From positions 103,410-167,409 of the forward strand of contig CALNHX010002801.1 in assembly GCA_940337035.1 (NCBI GenBank): a DNA stretch of 64,000 nt, in the 5' to 3' direction. This document shows, piece by piece, positions 31,411-43,934 of this stretch. Source of the DNA: Agriotes lineatus (Eukaryota > Arthropoda > Insecta > Coleoptera > Elateridae). Position 1 is the first letter of the stretch, and every line of letters starts with the position of its first letter. The notes below the pieces were generated by a model. It was not told where the DNA came from, ran no database searches, and saw nothing but the letters and a program-made list of their open reading frames with translations. The position numbers and the translations under genes were made by a program.

Positions 31411-34400
31411 TAGTAAGATAGTGATTGCTACGGAAGCACAAAAGGGGCCCCAACTTTGTAAGCTGAATGCGGGGCAAGTTGAGCATTGCAAAGCACCAGC
31501 CTCTGTACCGGTAGGTAAAAAGAGTTACAGATAATACATAGAAACATATTATATAGGATAAAATAAACCTCAGTTCAGGTTTTTGAGTATTGTTATAGTT
31601 TTAGGTTATGAGCAGGTTGGTAGCTTCATTGTACTGTAAAGGTCAGTCATTTCGGTAGCTTCAATATTATGTCTACAGCACTAGCCGAACTTTCACAGCA
31701 TTGTAAAAATTGCTTGTAGCTGTACTCGAACAGCTTTTTGAAGGTATTCAGCTATTGTTCTGTAGTAAGTTGGATAAACTTCATTTCCACAGACTACTGA
31801 TCATCTTATATACTTTGTACTTTGCCTGTACTAAGCCTCTCTAAGGTTTTTTCTTGTGAAACTGTTACCTCTTGACCTCGCTTTTTAAAACACACATTTA
31901 TTCTCATTGAATTTAAACTTACTAAACTCTTATACAATCGCAGTTTAATAACTAGAACTTATGACGTGAGAACAAGAATATTGTATTACGAAATTTGAAT
32001 CGCCAATGGAAGTGATAAACGTCTAATTCATTCTGTAAGTCTTCAGATTGGCGTAGTATTAATGTAACAGAGCTCTTCTAAAAACTACTCTGGTAATTTG
32101 AGTGGACTAATCTTCTTAATGTCGGCAATAATCATCATACTTATTAAGATTTATTTTACTCAATACCTAAATTATTTCAAGTAATATGTTATTACACGCA
32201 ACTGAATTATTCTGATTTTATCAAAGTACTAAGGCACGAATTCGAATATGTCGGTTCTTAAATTAACAAATTCTTCGATAATCGGCTCTTTAAGTGCATA
32301 CATATTCATATATCGGATGTAGGTAAAATATTAACTACAATTTTCATTGATGCGCTACATCACGCAAAGGTCACATTTGCTTTCGCTCTGCTGTTGCAAT
32401 TTCAACTATCTGTTGACGTGTTACCTTTCCTAGTACACAGTAGCGTGTGTACGCCTTGAAAATTAAAATAACTTTGAAAAATATAAATAACGCATTGCTA
32501 CTGTACGGAACCTAAACTTAGTTTAGTCTAATTTAATGTATTACCTTAGCTTTATTTTTTACTATCTGCTTTTTGTACAAATTTCAATCTAGAAACGTCG
32601 CATTCCGTATTACATTAACTTTTCGCGATGTTTGTTATAATAACAATTAGGTGTTAATAGCTTTCCCATTACTTTCCAGCTACACACACTTTTAATGTAT
32701 TAAAAATGTTGTTCACAAATATATAATTAATATTTTCAATTATTATAAGGAACTTCCTTAGGCTAAGCGTTTGTCCGAGAATTACAATTTTAAACAGCTC
32801 TGCATTCCAAGACGTCTATATCAAATTATTCTGAAATAAACCAGATTTAATTTGAAGTTTTTCAGAAAGCAATAATTTTTTTCTAAATGGAACTTTTAAT
32901 CATTTGCTCTTGTCCACTACAAGTGTCACAACAGAGTTATATATCAATAAAGCATGATGCCTCTGGGAAACATAAATAAATCATAATAACGTAATTGGAT
33001 ACTTGAACTCATGCACAAAGTACTTGTGGTAATAATAGGTAAATAATCCACATATTCTTTGTGTACTGATTAATGAGAAATAATAGCACTGTTTCAAGAA
33101 AATACGTTATTTATTTATACAACCTACAGCAATTGCCAATAATCGGTTACAAACAACTGTATAGTAAATATAATAAGTACTAATAATGTACCAACAAAAG
33201 CGAGATATTTAATAAAAATTAAACATAAGTAAACCATTGACAAAAATGAACAATTGACCGGCGACAGTACAACTAAAAAGAAAAAAGTAAATGTGTCTAG
33301 CAAGGTATTTGATCCATTTATATGATTTATGAAATTGAAAGGAAAAAAAAACAAAATAAATTATAGTGTGACATAGAAAGTGAAATGGAAAAGAGAGGAT
33401 TGAGAGAAGGAGACTGGAACGACAAAAACCGATGGCGCTTAGGATGCGAGAAGCGGCAATAGCTGCAAATACTCGCTATAATAATAATAATAATTATAGT
33501 GTACATAAGTACATGTATACACAGATACAAACAAATATGTCCGCACTATACATACATATACACACATTTTAAAGCTGTCCTAACACATCACTGATCTTTC
33601 GTTTTAATGTGGCAAGTGAATTGCAGAATATGTCAATTTGACTACAACTGTTGACTGAATGAGATAATCTATGCACCGGTTATGATTATTAATTAGGTTT
33701 ATCGAAATATTATTAGATTAATTATGGAGTTGTCTTGGGGAAGTTATTATGACATAAAATCGAAAGATACTGTTGTACTAAAGCACTTCTTGTGATTAAA
33801 CTATGGGACCCTATTAAAATAGTGTACATGTAAATAGGTTACTTCAAATTGTATAAGAGTATTGGAAAGTTATAGTAATTTACATCATTGCTCAGGTGAT
33901 TTTTCACACTGCACATTTTTTCCATTTATAGAATTTTAGCCGAACAAATAATTTTTGCCCTGAAGCTTGTACGTCGAGGCTGACTAATATTTAAAGTTAA
34001 GGACTGGCAATTTCTATATGTGTGCATTGTCGTAGGATCATGTACGTTGTTGTAAAAATGTTCAGTGTAGAAAGTTAGATAAGAACAGACTCAGTTCCTG
34101 AACGCTAGAAGAAAAAATGCGCATCACGGATATAGAAGAATAGAAAGCAGTTTAAACCTAAACATACAAATTAAATGAATGTCTACAGCTTGATAGCCAT
34201 TCACTAGCGTTTGCATATGTGCACCTAAGGCTGTCTTTTAGAATTAAATAAAATATCAATCTATAATTTTCCTTGATCAAACTCAATCCAAAAAAACTCA
34301 GACCATCGTATTTCGCAATGTCATTCACTTCATATATTGGTGTAAGTACGTTATTCGTAACAAAAGGACTTCAGGATGTATTCGCGAGCAGTGTTTGTTG

Positions 34401-34680
34401 AACTAGTCTGCTATCGAAGTGTTGAATGCTACCAACTAGGTAATCTATTTATTTATCTCTTTCCATAAGCACATTAATTTATGATAAAATTGGAAATACA
34501 TTATTATTATTATGTCAAAATAACAGCAAAACAAGTTAAAAAGCAACAGGTAAACAAATGTCAGGTCTTAAATTACAATCTAAATGAGCTGGAATCATAA
34601 GCAGGAAGCACTTTTGTAACGCTTTACTCTTATTTTAAATGCGAATTAATTATAATATAATATTATGGGTATTTAAAATG
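31411..34680. other. No gene seen: 3.2 kb of AT-rich DNA
   Basis: Both strands carry frequent stops. The short minus-strand frames near 33124-33530 are poly-Phe/Ile/Ser artefacts of A-rich sequence with an ATA run at 33478-33494. No repeat, RNA or coding signal is recognisable. Confidence 0.55.
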
Positions 34681-37600
34681 TCGCTTTTCAACTTCAAAAC
34701 CTTCAGCCCCCGCGAAACTGTAAAATACTCCGTTATGCACCATCATAACGAGGAAGCGTTTCTTTGCGCACTTTCAGTCCCGCCTTGATGCCCGAGAGGG
34801 AGAACAACCACAAGTATAAAATAAAATTATTCCGCGATACTGGAAGAGAATTATTCCGGTAAAGTAAACTTCGGTTCTCCGGCCGATCCCGCGGTTCTCA
34901 GCTGGGGGAGAGCTTCGCTCCTGCCCGAGCTGGGCCACCAAAACTGTACCATAATTATTCGAGACAAATCTGGATTCAGATTCCCGAAGAATAAACCATT
35001 AGTTATCCTTCCTGTAAATAAAGCTACTATAGGTAAATAGCCAACAACTTCCCAATAATTTTGTAAGTTAAAGCAGCTCAGACTTGAGAATCGGGTCACG
35101 TTGTTCTAGCTAATTCAGAGTCACGAAACTTCCATAACTTCTTAATTTAAAAAGCAGCGCAGGATTGGGCCCGTTGTTCTAGCCAACTCATAGTCCAGAA
35201 AACCCCATACTTTCTTAGCTGTTAATAACGGGTGCCTAGAATTTTCTAAGGACCTGCAGGCCCCTCTATATTTCCACAGCCCGGCCGCGCCAAAACTTTT
35301 GGGTCGAAACACAGTCTGAATTTTCCGGCAAAATATGCTATTTCCCCGAGCTTAAAATAATGTACGTTAATTAGACATTTTCGCCCTTTGCATGCGACGT
35401 CTCCCGGTATCAACAAGGAGACTATTCTTCGCCCGCCGTTATCAACTAGCCGAATTCCACAAACTCGCACGGGGGAGACATTTCGCCTACAAGAGAAAGT
35501 AATCCAAGGTGGTATAAGAACATTTATTTTTAATCATTAAATAAAGTAACTGATAACACCATATTATCACTGCACTTGTTTTGACGTTTGGAACTAATCG
35601 TCTTGTAAATTCGCAGTATTGCCAACAGCTGCCAATTACCCTGGACATTCCAGTTCACGTTAACCATTGGAGAACCGAGCAAGCGCCTGCCATTTGGGTG
35701 GCCTAGCCGCAAGGGGATTACAAGATTACAATAAGAATTTATTTTGTACATGCGATTATAGATAATTTACATGCTTATTTAGTTTTTCCTTAATACCTGA
35801 GCTGTAAATAGTAGTGAATAACAGTAATTTCTGTTAGTTGGTATTCCTTAAATCAGTATAAGTAAAATTAAGTCGAACCTGGACCCAATTTTAAAGCTAC
35901 CAATTGGTTGGGCAATATTAATTAATGCTACTAATGATTAAATACACCAGAAGCATTGCACTTTAGTGCAGTGTGTTTTAAGTTCTGAAATTTAGTTAGA
36001 TCGTTTGTAAAGAAGAAGACGTATCTGACCTTGAATTTTCACATCCAGACGGACCAAAGCGACAACGAATTTTCAACACGAAGCTACAGAGGTGCTGAAA
36101 AACTGCATAGACGAATAGCGCGGGCATTTCGCCAGGTGTGGAGTGGAGTCGTAAGAGGAAAAAATGCAAAATAACAGTTTCGGGTACTGGGTAAGTGTAG
36201 CTTATCCATCACTTGAAATTCGCTTGCAGAACTGATAATTTGCAGATCTTTTGAGGGTGACTCCAAAATAGCCACCCTCCAAGTTGTGAGAACAAGCCCA
36301 AAGGGGAAATGGAAAAAGCCTGAAGTAATACCGAGATATATAAAAAACATACAAGAGAAGTCCTACATTAGGTACCGAAGGTACATTTTAAATTTGGTTT
36401 AACAAGTTTAATTTCAGCTAGTAAGCACCCAACAAGCAAATTATGCTGAATTGAATTCTAGAATATTTCCGAGGATGGAATCCACCGAGCAACAAACCAG
36501 CACCAGAAGCCATGTCGAAACTAATCTCTCTAAATAGGCACAGGAAATCGCTGTTCCTATATACTGGCAATTTTTCAAAACCAGTAAAAATCCCTAACTG
36601 AAGGATTTAGAAAATTCGAGAAACATTTAACCTAATATACACCAAGACAGTTCTTGAAAACTTTACACGTAACAAGCTCCATATACTTGTTTCAGTATGG
36701 ATAGTTCTACCTTCGCGGTAAAATCAAAACTTCTGGACGCTTTGAGTAACGTTTTATTAATGACAGGAAATTCCTTAACACCAAAGAAGACTCTCTAGCG
36801 TCTGTAACTTTATATGGAGGATCCTTCAAATACTGATATTTAACATGTGTAGTGTCTAGGGCACAACATGCTGATGATGATGATGTCAAATTGAATTTAC
36901 GACTTTTGTTTTGTTTGATGCAAACAGATCTTTGTCCGCACTGTTTACTGTTTAGAACTGATCTTACATTTTCCATTTTAGACCTTAACGTTAAAGTCGT
37001 AGACCAACTACACGAAAATCGTTAAACAATAACCATTCATATTGTAATTTAGCAATGCAGCTGTCGATTCTGATTTCTTATTCAACTGGCTCATAAATAT
37101 CGCAAAAGGAAAAGCCCACAACAACGGAATGACTTGGGAAATAGAACGCCTTTGTCTGGCAGACACGTAACACTGCTTCAGTGGCACGCACAAGATGACA
37201 CCAAATTACATTTCACTTTATCTTTTAGGTCCACTCAATTTCGCAGGATTTACAACCGCATGTGTGCCTGAACTTGCAAGAAAGCAAGTGGTGTGTCAAA
37301 ATTATCCTTCAGGTATTGGACTGGAAGCAACGACCTTAAACGTAGCAAGCAGGATTAGCCGCTAAATAAATTAGTTATTAGTTTTATGAATGATCGCTAG
37401 CATGTTTTGAGCGTTTATGTTGCTGCATTAGTGCTGCAAAAGAGCAGAAAAGTTTAACCTTCTGTACTTATTAATAATATAAATGCTTGCCAATTTACTA
37501 TAATTATAGAAAGCGTGCTTGAAGCACAACTAAAGCAATTCCTAATAAGCTCTTAAGTTATTACAATTTCGCGTGCACTTTCAGGTCGATAAATACAGTA

Positions 37601-38573
37601 CCCTCATGCCATTAACCTCAACAAAGCTCATACAGTGCAATTTCTTGTAGACTACAACTTCTTGTTGCCACAATACCAAACACGAAAATTATCAGAAAAA
37701 AATAGCGTGTCGATAACCAAAAAACGTACATTTCACCATAGTACCAACCCCTGAATTATCGATTGCTTTTTCAGTGTGTGAGCACGCTCGCCCCATTAGA
37801 AGTATGGCGAGCAATTAATATTTTTGTATCACGTTGTTGCCGCTAACGAACTTAATCAGAATAAATTTGTCAACAACACAAATGAAAACAATCTCTATTA
37901 CGGTAATGGGAAACTCCATTTCCTCGCCTAACGAGATTACCTCCAAGTAAACCTCCCCTAACTGAGTTCAAGCAAATTTCCAGCATCTAATTACCTACAG
38001 TTGTCTCAGTCAACGGTTTGATCGGACGCCGTTTGTCGTTACAGTATTTCATTAGACTTCGAGGGGTTATATGAATCACAGAAATAGTTGTGGGTAATGA
38101 TGTGAGTGAAATTTTTTCCAAACACGTCAGGAAATATAAAAGAAACAAGTTAGACTAATCTTATGAGATGCTCATGCAATTGCACCATGTAATAGAATTT
38201 CTAGAATATAGACAAACGTATACGATTCTGACAATTTGTAAGCTTAATCAGGAACGTAAATCGAACTGCATTCCGACATACAATATACCTAACATGCTCA
38301 AAGGTTAATGTTTCATTTAACAATGAAAAACAAATGCCATAATATTTATTTCACTACCATATTAGTCATTTGTCCTAATTAGTGAAATTTTTAAGTTAGT
38401 GACTAGATTCTTTCGTTTTTACTTTTACTTCCTTTTACAATAAAGGAAGTATTGGATTCACCTTACCCCCAAAAAACATGTTTTTGTTCATCGGTCTGTC
38501 TGTCGGTCTGTGTGTGTCTTCTGTGACCAGAATAACTCAAAAACGAAGTGAAACATGACGTTGAAACTTTATA
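34681..38573. other. No gene; GC-richer patch at 34700-35480
   Basis: 34700-35480 is more GC-rich than the flanks and contains a degenerate duplication of about 80 bp near 35065-35225, with GTTGTTCTAGC(T/C)AA.TCA in both copies. The short frames there have no domain content. 35480-38400 is featureless AT-rich DNA. 38430-38520 has TCTGTCTGTCGGTCTGTGTG simple repeats, a motif that recurs near 60085 and, as its complement, near 51000. Confidence 0.4.
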
Positions 38574-39314
38574 TACAGTGCTTTCGTAAAGTAGTGGATA
38601 AATTCGTTAAAAATTTAAGGAATAACTTTTGGAAAAAACGCTCGGACCCGTCGATTTTTATTTTTATTTAGGCATTTTTTGAAATAAAATGCATACATAC
38701 AGGGTGTCCCGCGTATGAGGTATGGCGTTATCGATGTTTTTTTTTTAATGGCAACCCGCTTTTTTATTACGGAATTTGAAAGAACGCATCTTTTTACTTA
38801 CGTTAAGCTGATTTTTGAATATAGATCAGATGATAAAAAATTAAGAAAACAAATTTAAAATTGCAAAATACTAAATTTAGTTGCAATAGTCATTTTAAAA
38901 ACAACTAAATGAAATGTACAAATTGTGCACCGTTGTCTGCCTGACAGTAACTAAGACGACCGATATGTTTTTTATTGATTGCTGTCATTGATAAAAGCGT
39001 AAAATCGTACTTCTTAAAATCAAATTTAGTATTTTCTAAATTTTTCTTAATTTTTGGTAATGTGACCTATACACAAAAATTACCTTAGCGTAAGAAAAAA
39101 GATGCGTTCTTTCATATTCCGTAATAAAAAAGGGGGTTTCTATTAAAAAAACATCGATAACGCCATACCTTATACGAGGAACACCCTATATGTATGCATT
39201 TTATTTAAAAAAATGCCCAAATAAAAATAAAAATCCACGGGTCCGCACTTTTTTTCCAAAAGTGATTTCTTGAATTTTTAACGAATTTATCCGCTACTTT
39301 ACGAAAGCACTGTA
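38574..39314. mobile_element. Long palindromic mariner-type element, TA-flanked, composite arms
   Basis: The element at 38576-39312 (737 bp) is flanked by TA (38574-38575 and 39313-39314). Its ends are inverse copies, CAGTGCTTTCGTAAAGTAG. The arms run about 320 bp and include a second, internal pair of mariner-like ends: CAGGGTGTCCCGCGTATGAG at 38700 and its relative ending ACACCCTATA at 39181-39190, each followed by ATACCGCCAT/ATGGCGTTAT-type sequence. It looks like one palindromic element inside another, or a composite with two nested TIR sets. There is no transposase. Confidence 0.8.
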
Positions 39315-39559
39315 TAAGTTTTGTGTACTATCTAGATACGACAGCAAGCTTTTGAAGAAAATTGCATAACCGGAAGTATGGTGTTTGCTTTTGTGATTCT
39401 TTAGTTTTTTCTTTAGTTAACTTCAACTAACTGTTTATTTTGTACGATTTCTGTAGATTTTGTAATTTACAAATATTTTTGACAAATGCTTAAAAATTAA
39501 AACACACTAATTGTAGAATCACTGTAAAAGGAAATTGTGTGCGCGTATCACACCAGATT

Positions 39560-40640
39560 TTTCTGATAATGTAATTTGCCTTGGCGACTTTACTATAGAT
39601 TTTATAAACCTGCTAACGTTGCTACAATTTATATGCAGGATATTTTATCGTCTCTTGATTTATGTCAAATAATTGATGAACCACCCAGAGTTACTGAGTT
39701 GTCAACTTCTTTTATAGATCTTATTCTAATCACTGTTATTTTCTCAATTGGCGATAGTGGTGTAATTCCGTGGCATTTAGCTGATCATGATCTTGTTTTC
39801 TGCGTCATTATTACTGAACAACCTGGTGTAGAACCTGTTACACACATTTTTAGACGCTTCTATAAAATTGAGCTGAAGTTATTTTAGAAAGATTTAGAAT
39901 TGCTACCACTACATCAAATTTTTAGAATAGAATGTGTTAATGAAAACATAAACTTTTTCAATAAAAAGATTTTGCAGCTGTTCAATAAACATGCTCCCTT
40001 GGTTAGATCCATTTCTAGAAAACCGTGTGCACCAAGTTAACTGATAATTTGAAATTTCTAACTTCTTTGCGTAACAAAACTAAGGCTAAATTCGGAAAAA
40101 CTGGACTACAACAACATTGGGAATACTATAAATCTTTACGAAATTTAACTGCGCGGACTACAACTATTGAAAAAAATCTGATTTAAATTTCTTCGAGAGC
40201 AATAGTGACAACAAAACTTTCTTCTTCTTCTTGGATTCTTGCAATTGGTGCATAGAACAAATTAATGTATGAAACGAACTAACAAACCCTGATATCATTA
40301 ATAATCATTTTATAAACGGTATCCCTAAGGTACATTCTAGTTCGAGTAGTAGTAATAAAGCAGATACTTTAAAAATTTATAATAACAGTACCAACCACAA
40401 TTTAAGATTTAATTTTACACAACTGATGTGTTTTTTATTACTTATATAGTTAATTCATGTATTCTAGAAAACACTTTCCCACAATATTGGAAACATGCAC
40501 TGGTTAAGCCGATACCTAAAATTAAACAACTAACTGAAATTAAAGGCTTACGTCCTATAAGTATACTGCCGCCACACCAGTGCAATCGGGTTTCAGGCCA
40601 GGATACAGTTGTACAACCGCACTTTTACAGGTGACGGATG
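39560..40640 (+). mobile_element. Decayed LINE fragment: endonuclease end and RT start
   Basis: 39576-39887 encodes the second half of an AP endonuclease: LDLCQIIDEPPRVTEL, then TSFIDLILI and LADHDLVFCVI (the SDH motif reads ADH). 40428-40634 encodes the RT entry region: VNSCILENTFPQYWKHALV, PIPKIKQLTEIKGLRPISIL. The stretch between is littered with stops. The RT breaks off at 40640 before the palm. Its style matches the LINE pieces at 43000-44570, so this may be the 5' part of the same old element, now separated by about 2.4 kb of repeats. Confidence 0.72.
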
Positions 40641-41479
40641 ATATCTTAGCTGAAACTTGCCAGGCCATTTTGCAGTCCTTAGCAACTCAGTTAACAATTT
40701 AAGCCTTCAAAGCAGTTTGCCTGTATTTCTAATCTTTTTTTAGATATTTTTGTAAGCATAATGAATTTGTAGAACCCTGGTATTATTGTCGCCAATTTGT
40801 GGGATTTTCGAAATTCCTCTAGTTTTGTTTCGGCAGTTGCATGTTAAGCACCTCAATATTTCGAACATTTAAAAATTTAGCCTGTGGGTGCGACAAGGAT
40901 GGCTATGGCTTGCTTCGCAACAAACAGCTGCATTCTGCACTGTGATTAGTTGAGGCGATATCTCATCGAGCCCAGCTGATCGTTGGCGACCGTTAAATTG
41001 ATTCAGCCCCGAGCCGTCGAAGGAGTAAGCTGGAATTTAGGATTTAGTGCGGCGTCCCTGTGCTTGACGCGGGGGCGTCGTTTCCGTTCCCGTTTGTGCT
41101 GTTACAGTGTGTTCGGTGTTCATCTGAACGGTGTTTGCCTCTTGGCAGTTCCCAGAGAGACGTGTTTGAGTGAGTTTGTGTGGTGGCAGTCCAGTCTCTT
41201 CTTACATGCCGCTGCAGGGAATACGGTTTTATATGGCTTGTATAGTCAATTAATCCGCCATTGCTAATTATGCGATATCTGTATTTACCCATGTAACGTC
41301 AACAATTTGCATAACTAAGGGAGGTCAACGCAAAATTTCAATCCGAAAGGGGATCCATTAGGATATTCAGCCAATTTCTATATCGCTTTAGACACGTTTG
41401 GTGCAACGTGCCCGTTCGACTACTATGTGTAGTGCCTCCTCGTTCGCTATCGGCTGAACTAACAAGGTAACGATCTGTA
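40641..41479. other. Unassigned GC-richer stretch
   Basis: 41000-41280 is GC-rich and open in several frames (94 codons on +, 82 on minus) without any domain. Its position between two LINE fragments suggests element leader sequence, but this is inference. Confidence 0.3.
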
Positions 41480-41935
41480 ATAACCTTTGTACCGCAGTAG
41501 CTTTAATGGTACAACTTCCTACATTCAAATTTGCTGTAAATACAATATTAGTGTGGCGTACAAACCGCCTAAAATTCACTGTTGCGAGTTAACGCTTGCT
41601 CTGTCAGCTAGCTTTAATTACGCCGCTTCCGGCATTCAAATTTGCTGTAAATACAATATTAGTGTAGCCTACAACCGCCTAAAATTCACTGTTGCGAGTT
41701 AACGCTTGCTCTGTCAGCTAGCTTTAATTACGCCGCTTCCGGCATTCAAATTTGCTTGTAAATACAATATTAGTGTAGCCTACAAACCGCCTAAAATTCA
41801 CTGTTGCGAGTTAACGCTGCTCTGTCAGCTAGCCTTAATTACGCCGCTTCCGGCATTCAAATTTGCTGTAAATACAATATTAGTGTGGCGTACACTCCGT
41901 CTAAAATTCACAGTGGCACGTTAACGCCAACTTTA
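41480..41935. repeat. Tandem array, unit about 111 bp, four copies
   Basis: The landmark TTTGCT(T)GTAAATACAATATTAGTG recurs starting near 41530, 41641, 41751 and 41862, spaced 110-111 bases. Each unit contains ACCGCCTAAAATTCACTGTTG and AGCTAGCTTTAATTACGCCG. The first copy begins with a diverged version near 41495. Partial, more diverged copies continue to about 42050. The repeat also keeps short open frames. Units 2-4 are very similar, indicating recent local amplification. Confidence 0.9.
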
Positions 41936-42222
41936 CCAATATCGCATGCATACGTTAAATCGCTTGTGAGATAGTGCAGTGCAACGTACATTACGACTAA
42001 AAATTCACTGTTGTGTGGAAATCTTTGCGCCGTCAGCCCGTTCTAATTGTAACTCTTTTATTGCATAAAGCTGTCATTGCGTACTGCCAATTTGTGTGGC
42101 TTTGTGTGTCGTAATACAGGGCGCTCGCATGACTCAGGTCCAAATTCAGGCCGTCGGGGTTAAAGCCTACATTTACCCTTCACTTCCGGCTTGGATCTGG
42201 CGTCCGGATCGACTGTGCACAG

Positions 42223-42235
42223 CCCCCCCCCCCCC
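42223..42235. repeat. Poly-C run
   Basis: Thirteen consecutive C in otherwise moderate-GC sequence, flanked by GCACAG and ATCTTT. Such runs are prone to length errors in sequencing. Confidence 0.9.
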
Positions 42236-42468
42236 ATCTTTAACAGTAAGCGTTTTTCCCCAGCTGGGCGTACTGAATAAGCTACCCTTTCGAGTTGCTA
42301 CATTTGGGATTTGTAATGTGTTTGATAGGTCACTAACTGTGATCCAATAGATGTATTAACCTTATCGTCTTTTTCTTGTATTTGTTGCGTCTTGTGCATG
42401 TCTGTTACAGGGTAACTATGTCATTGTGCTACAACAGCTGTGAGGTGAGGCCCGGATGCACCGTGGCT

Positions 42469-42590
42469 CCCGAAATAGTTATTGAGTATTTTCCCGAAAT
42501 AGTTATTTGAGTATTTTTCCGAAATAGTTGTTTGTGTATTTTCCCGAATAGTTATTTGAGTGTTTTCCCGAAATAGTACTTTAAATACTT
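42469..42590. repeat. Minisatellite, unit about 24-25 bp (also at 43395-43470)
   Basis: Five variants of CCGAAATAGTTATTTGAGTATTTTT are arranged head to tail; three more stand at the start of the second duplication copy (43395-43470). Units differ by small indels. Confidence 0.88.
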
Positions 42591-42979
42591 CTCGCTCCGT
42601 TTGACTCTCAGGTCCGGTTGAACGTGGAATCTCAATATTGGATCTTATGGCGCCCTTTCTTTAACGGCAACCTACACACATTACGTCACGCTTTCACTTT
42701 GGCGTACCGTTGTGAACCACGCCCATCTCCCTGAGCGCATTCCAGCCGAGGCTTTTAGCCTCTTTTATCGATTTCCTAGGGTGAGCGTGCCCCATTTTTC
42801 GGATTGTTTAGCCTCGGTACTCGCCTATCAGCTGGTGTCGTAAGGACAACTTAATGCCGTCCGAGGGAACATTACAGTTCTTGTCTCTTATTTAAAATAA
42901 TATAAAATTCACATGTATGCTAATCACATGCAATTATACCTATTTTCTGAATTATATTTATTAGGCTTCTATTCAGAAC

Positions 42980-43397
42980 TTACTAAAAATTAACCCTAAC
43001 AAATCAGAAGTGCTATTATTTGACAATAAAAACATGTGTAATTTCTTAGCTTCTTTATTATACATTTGTTTCCGTTATCGAAACCAAATGTCTAATTACA
43101 TTTGTCAGGTTTATCAACACTTAATGCAACTGTATCCACATAGATCATATTTAAGCATACAGATCAAAAAAGAGTTTATGAGACTTTTGTGTTGTCACAG
43201 TTTAATTATTATGCACCTGTCTATCATGCTGCAATAAACGCAGTGACTGCTGATCGCACACAGAAAATTAAAAATCCATATCTAAGATTTATCTACAGCA
43301 TTAGAAAATGTTATGGTATATTTTACAAACTTATAGATTCTGCTTGGCTGAACATGAAAGATCGTAGAATATTGCAATGTCAAAGTCTTTTTATTTG
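42980..43397 (+). pseudogene. LINE RT fragment, copy 1
   Basis: This begins near LLKINPNKSEVLLFDNKNM, the usual post-YxDD text of this LINE group. After frameshifts it continues with NPYLRFIYSIRKCYGIFYKL and DSAWLNMKDRRILQCQSLF, where it is cut off by the duplication junction. The C-terminus is missing. It is similar to the minus-strand fragment at 16396-16620 and to copy 2 at 43935-44567. Confidence 0.78.
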
Positions 43398-43934
43398 AGT
43401 ATTTTTCCGAAATAGTTATTTGAGTATTTTCCCGAAATAGTTATTTGAGTGTTTTTCCGAAATAGTACTTTAAGTACTTCTCGCCCAGTTTGACTCTCCA
43501 GGTCCGGGTGAACGTGGAATCTCTATATTGGATCTGGTGGCGCCCTCTCTTTAACGACAACCTACACATATCACGTCAGGCTTGCCCTTTTGCGTACCGT
43601 TGTGAACCACGCCCATTTCCATGAGCGCATTCGAGCCGAGGGCTTTACCCTGTTTTATCGATTTCCCAGGGTGAGGGTGCCCTATTTCCCGGATTTATTT
43701 AGCCTTTGGTACTTGCCTATCAGCGGCTGTCGTAAGGGCAATTTAATACCGTCCGAGGGAACATTACAGTTCTTGTCTTCCATTTAAAATAATATAAAAT
43801 TCACATTTATGCCAATCACATGCAATTATACCTATTTTTTAATGCTTCTCATTGGGAGAAATTAATGGATGAGATAAATTCTGTATTATATTTATTAGGC
43901 TTCTATTCAGCACTCACTAAAAATTAACCCTGGC

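Noticed and set aside
40983..41292. 94- and 82-codon frames on opposite strands
   Set aside because: GC-rich DNA open in several frames; neither translation resembles a known protein.
41480..41935. CRISPR-like array
   Set aside because: Whole 111-bp units repeat without unique spacers, and the genome is eukaryotic.
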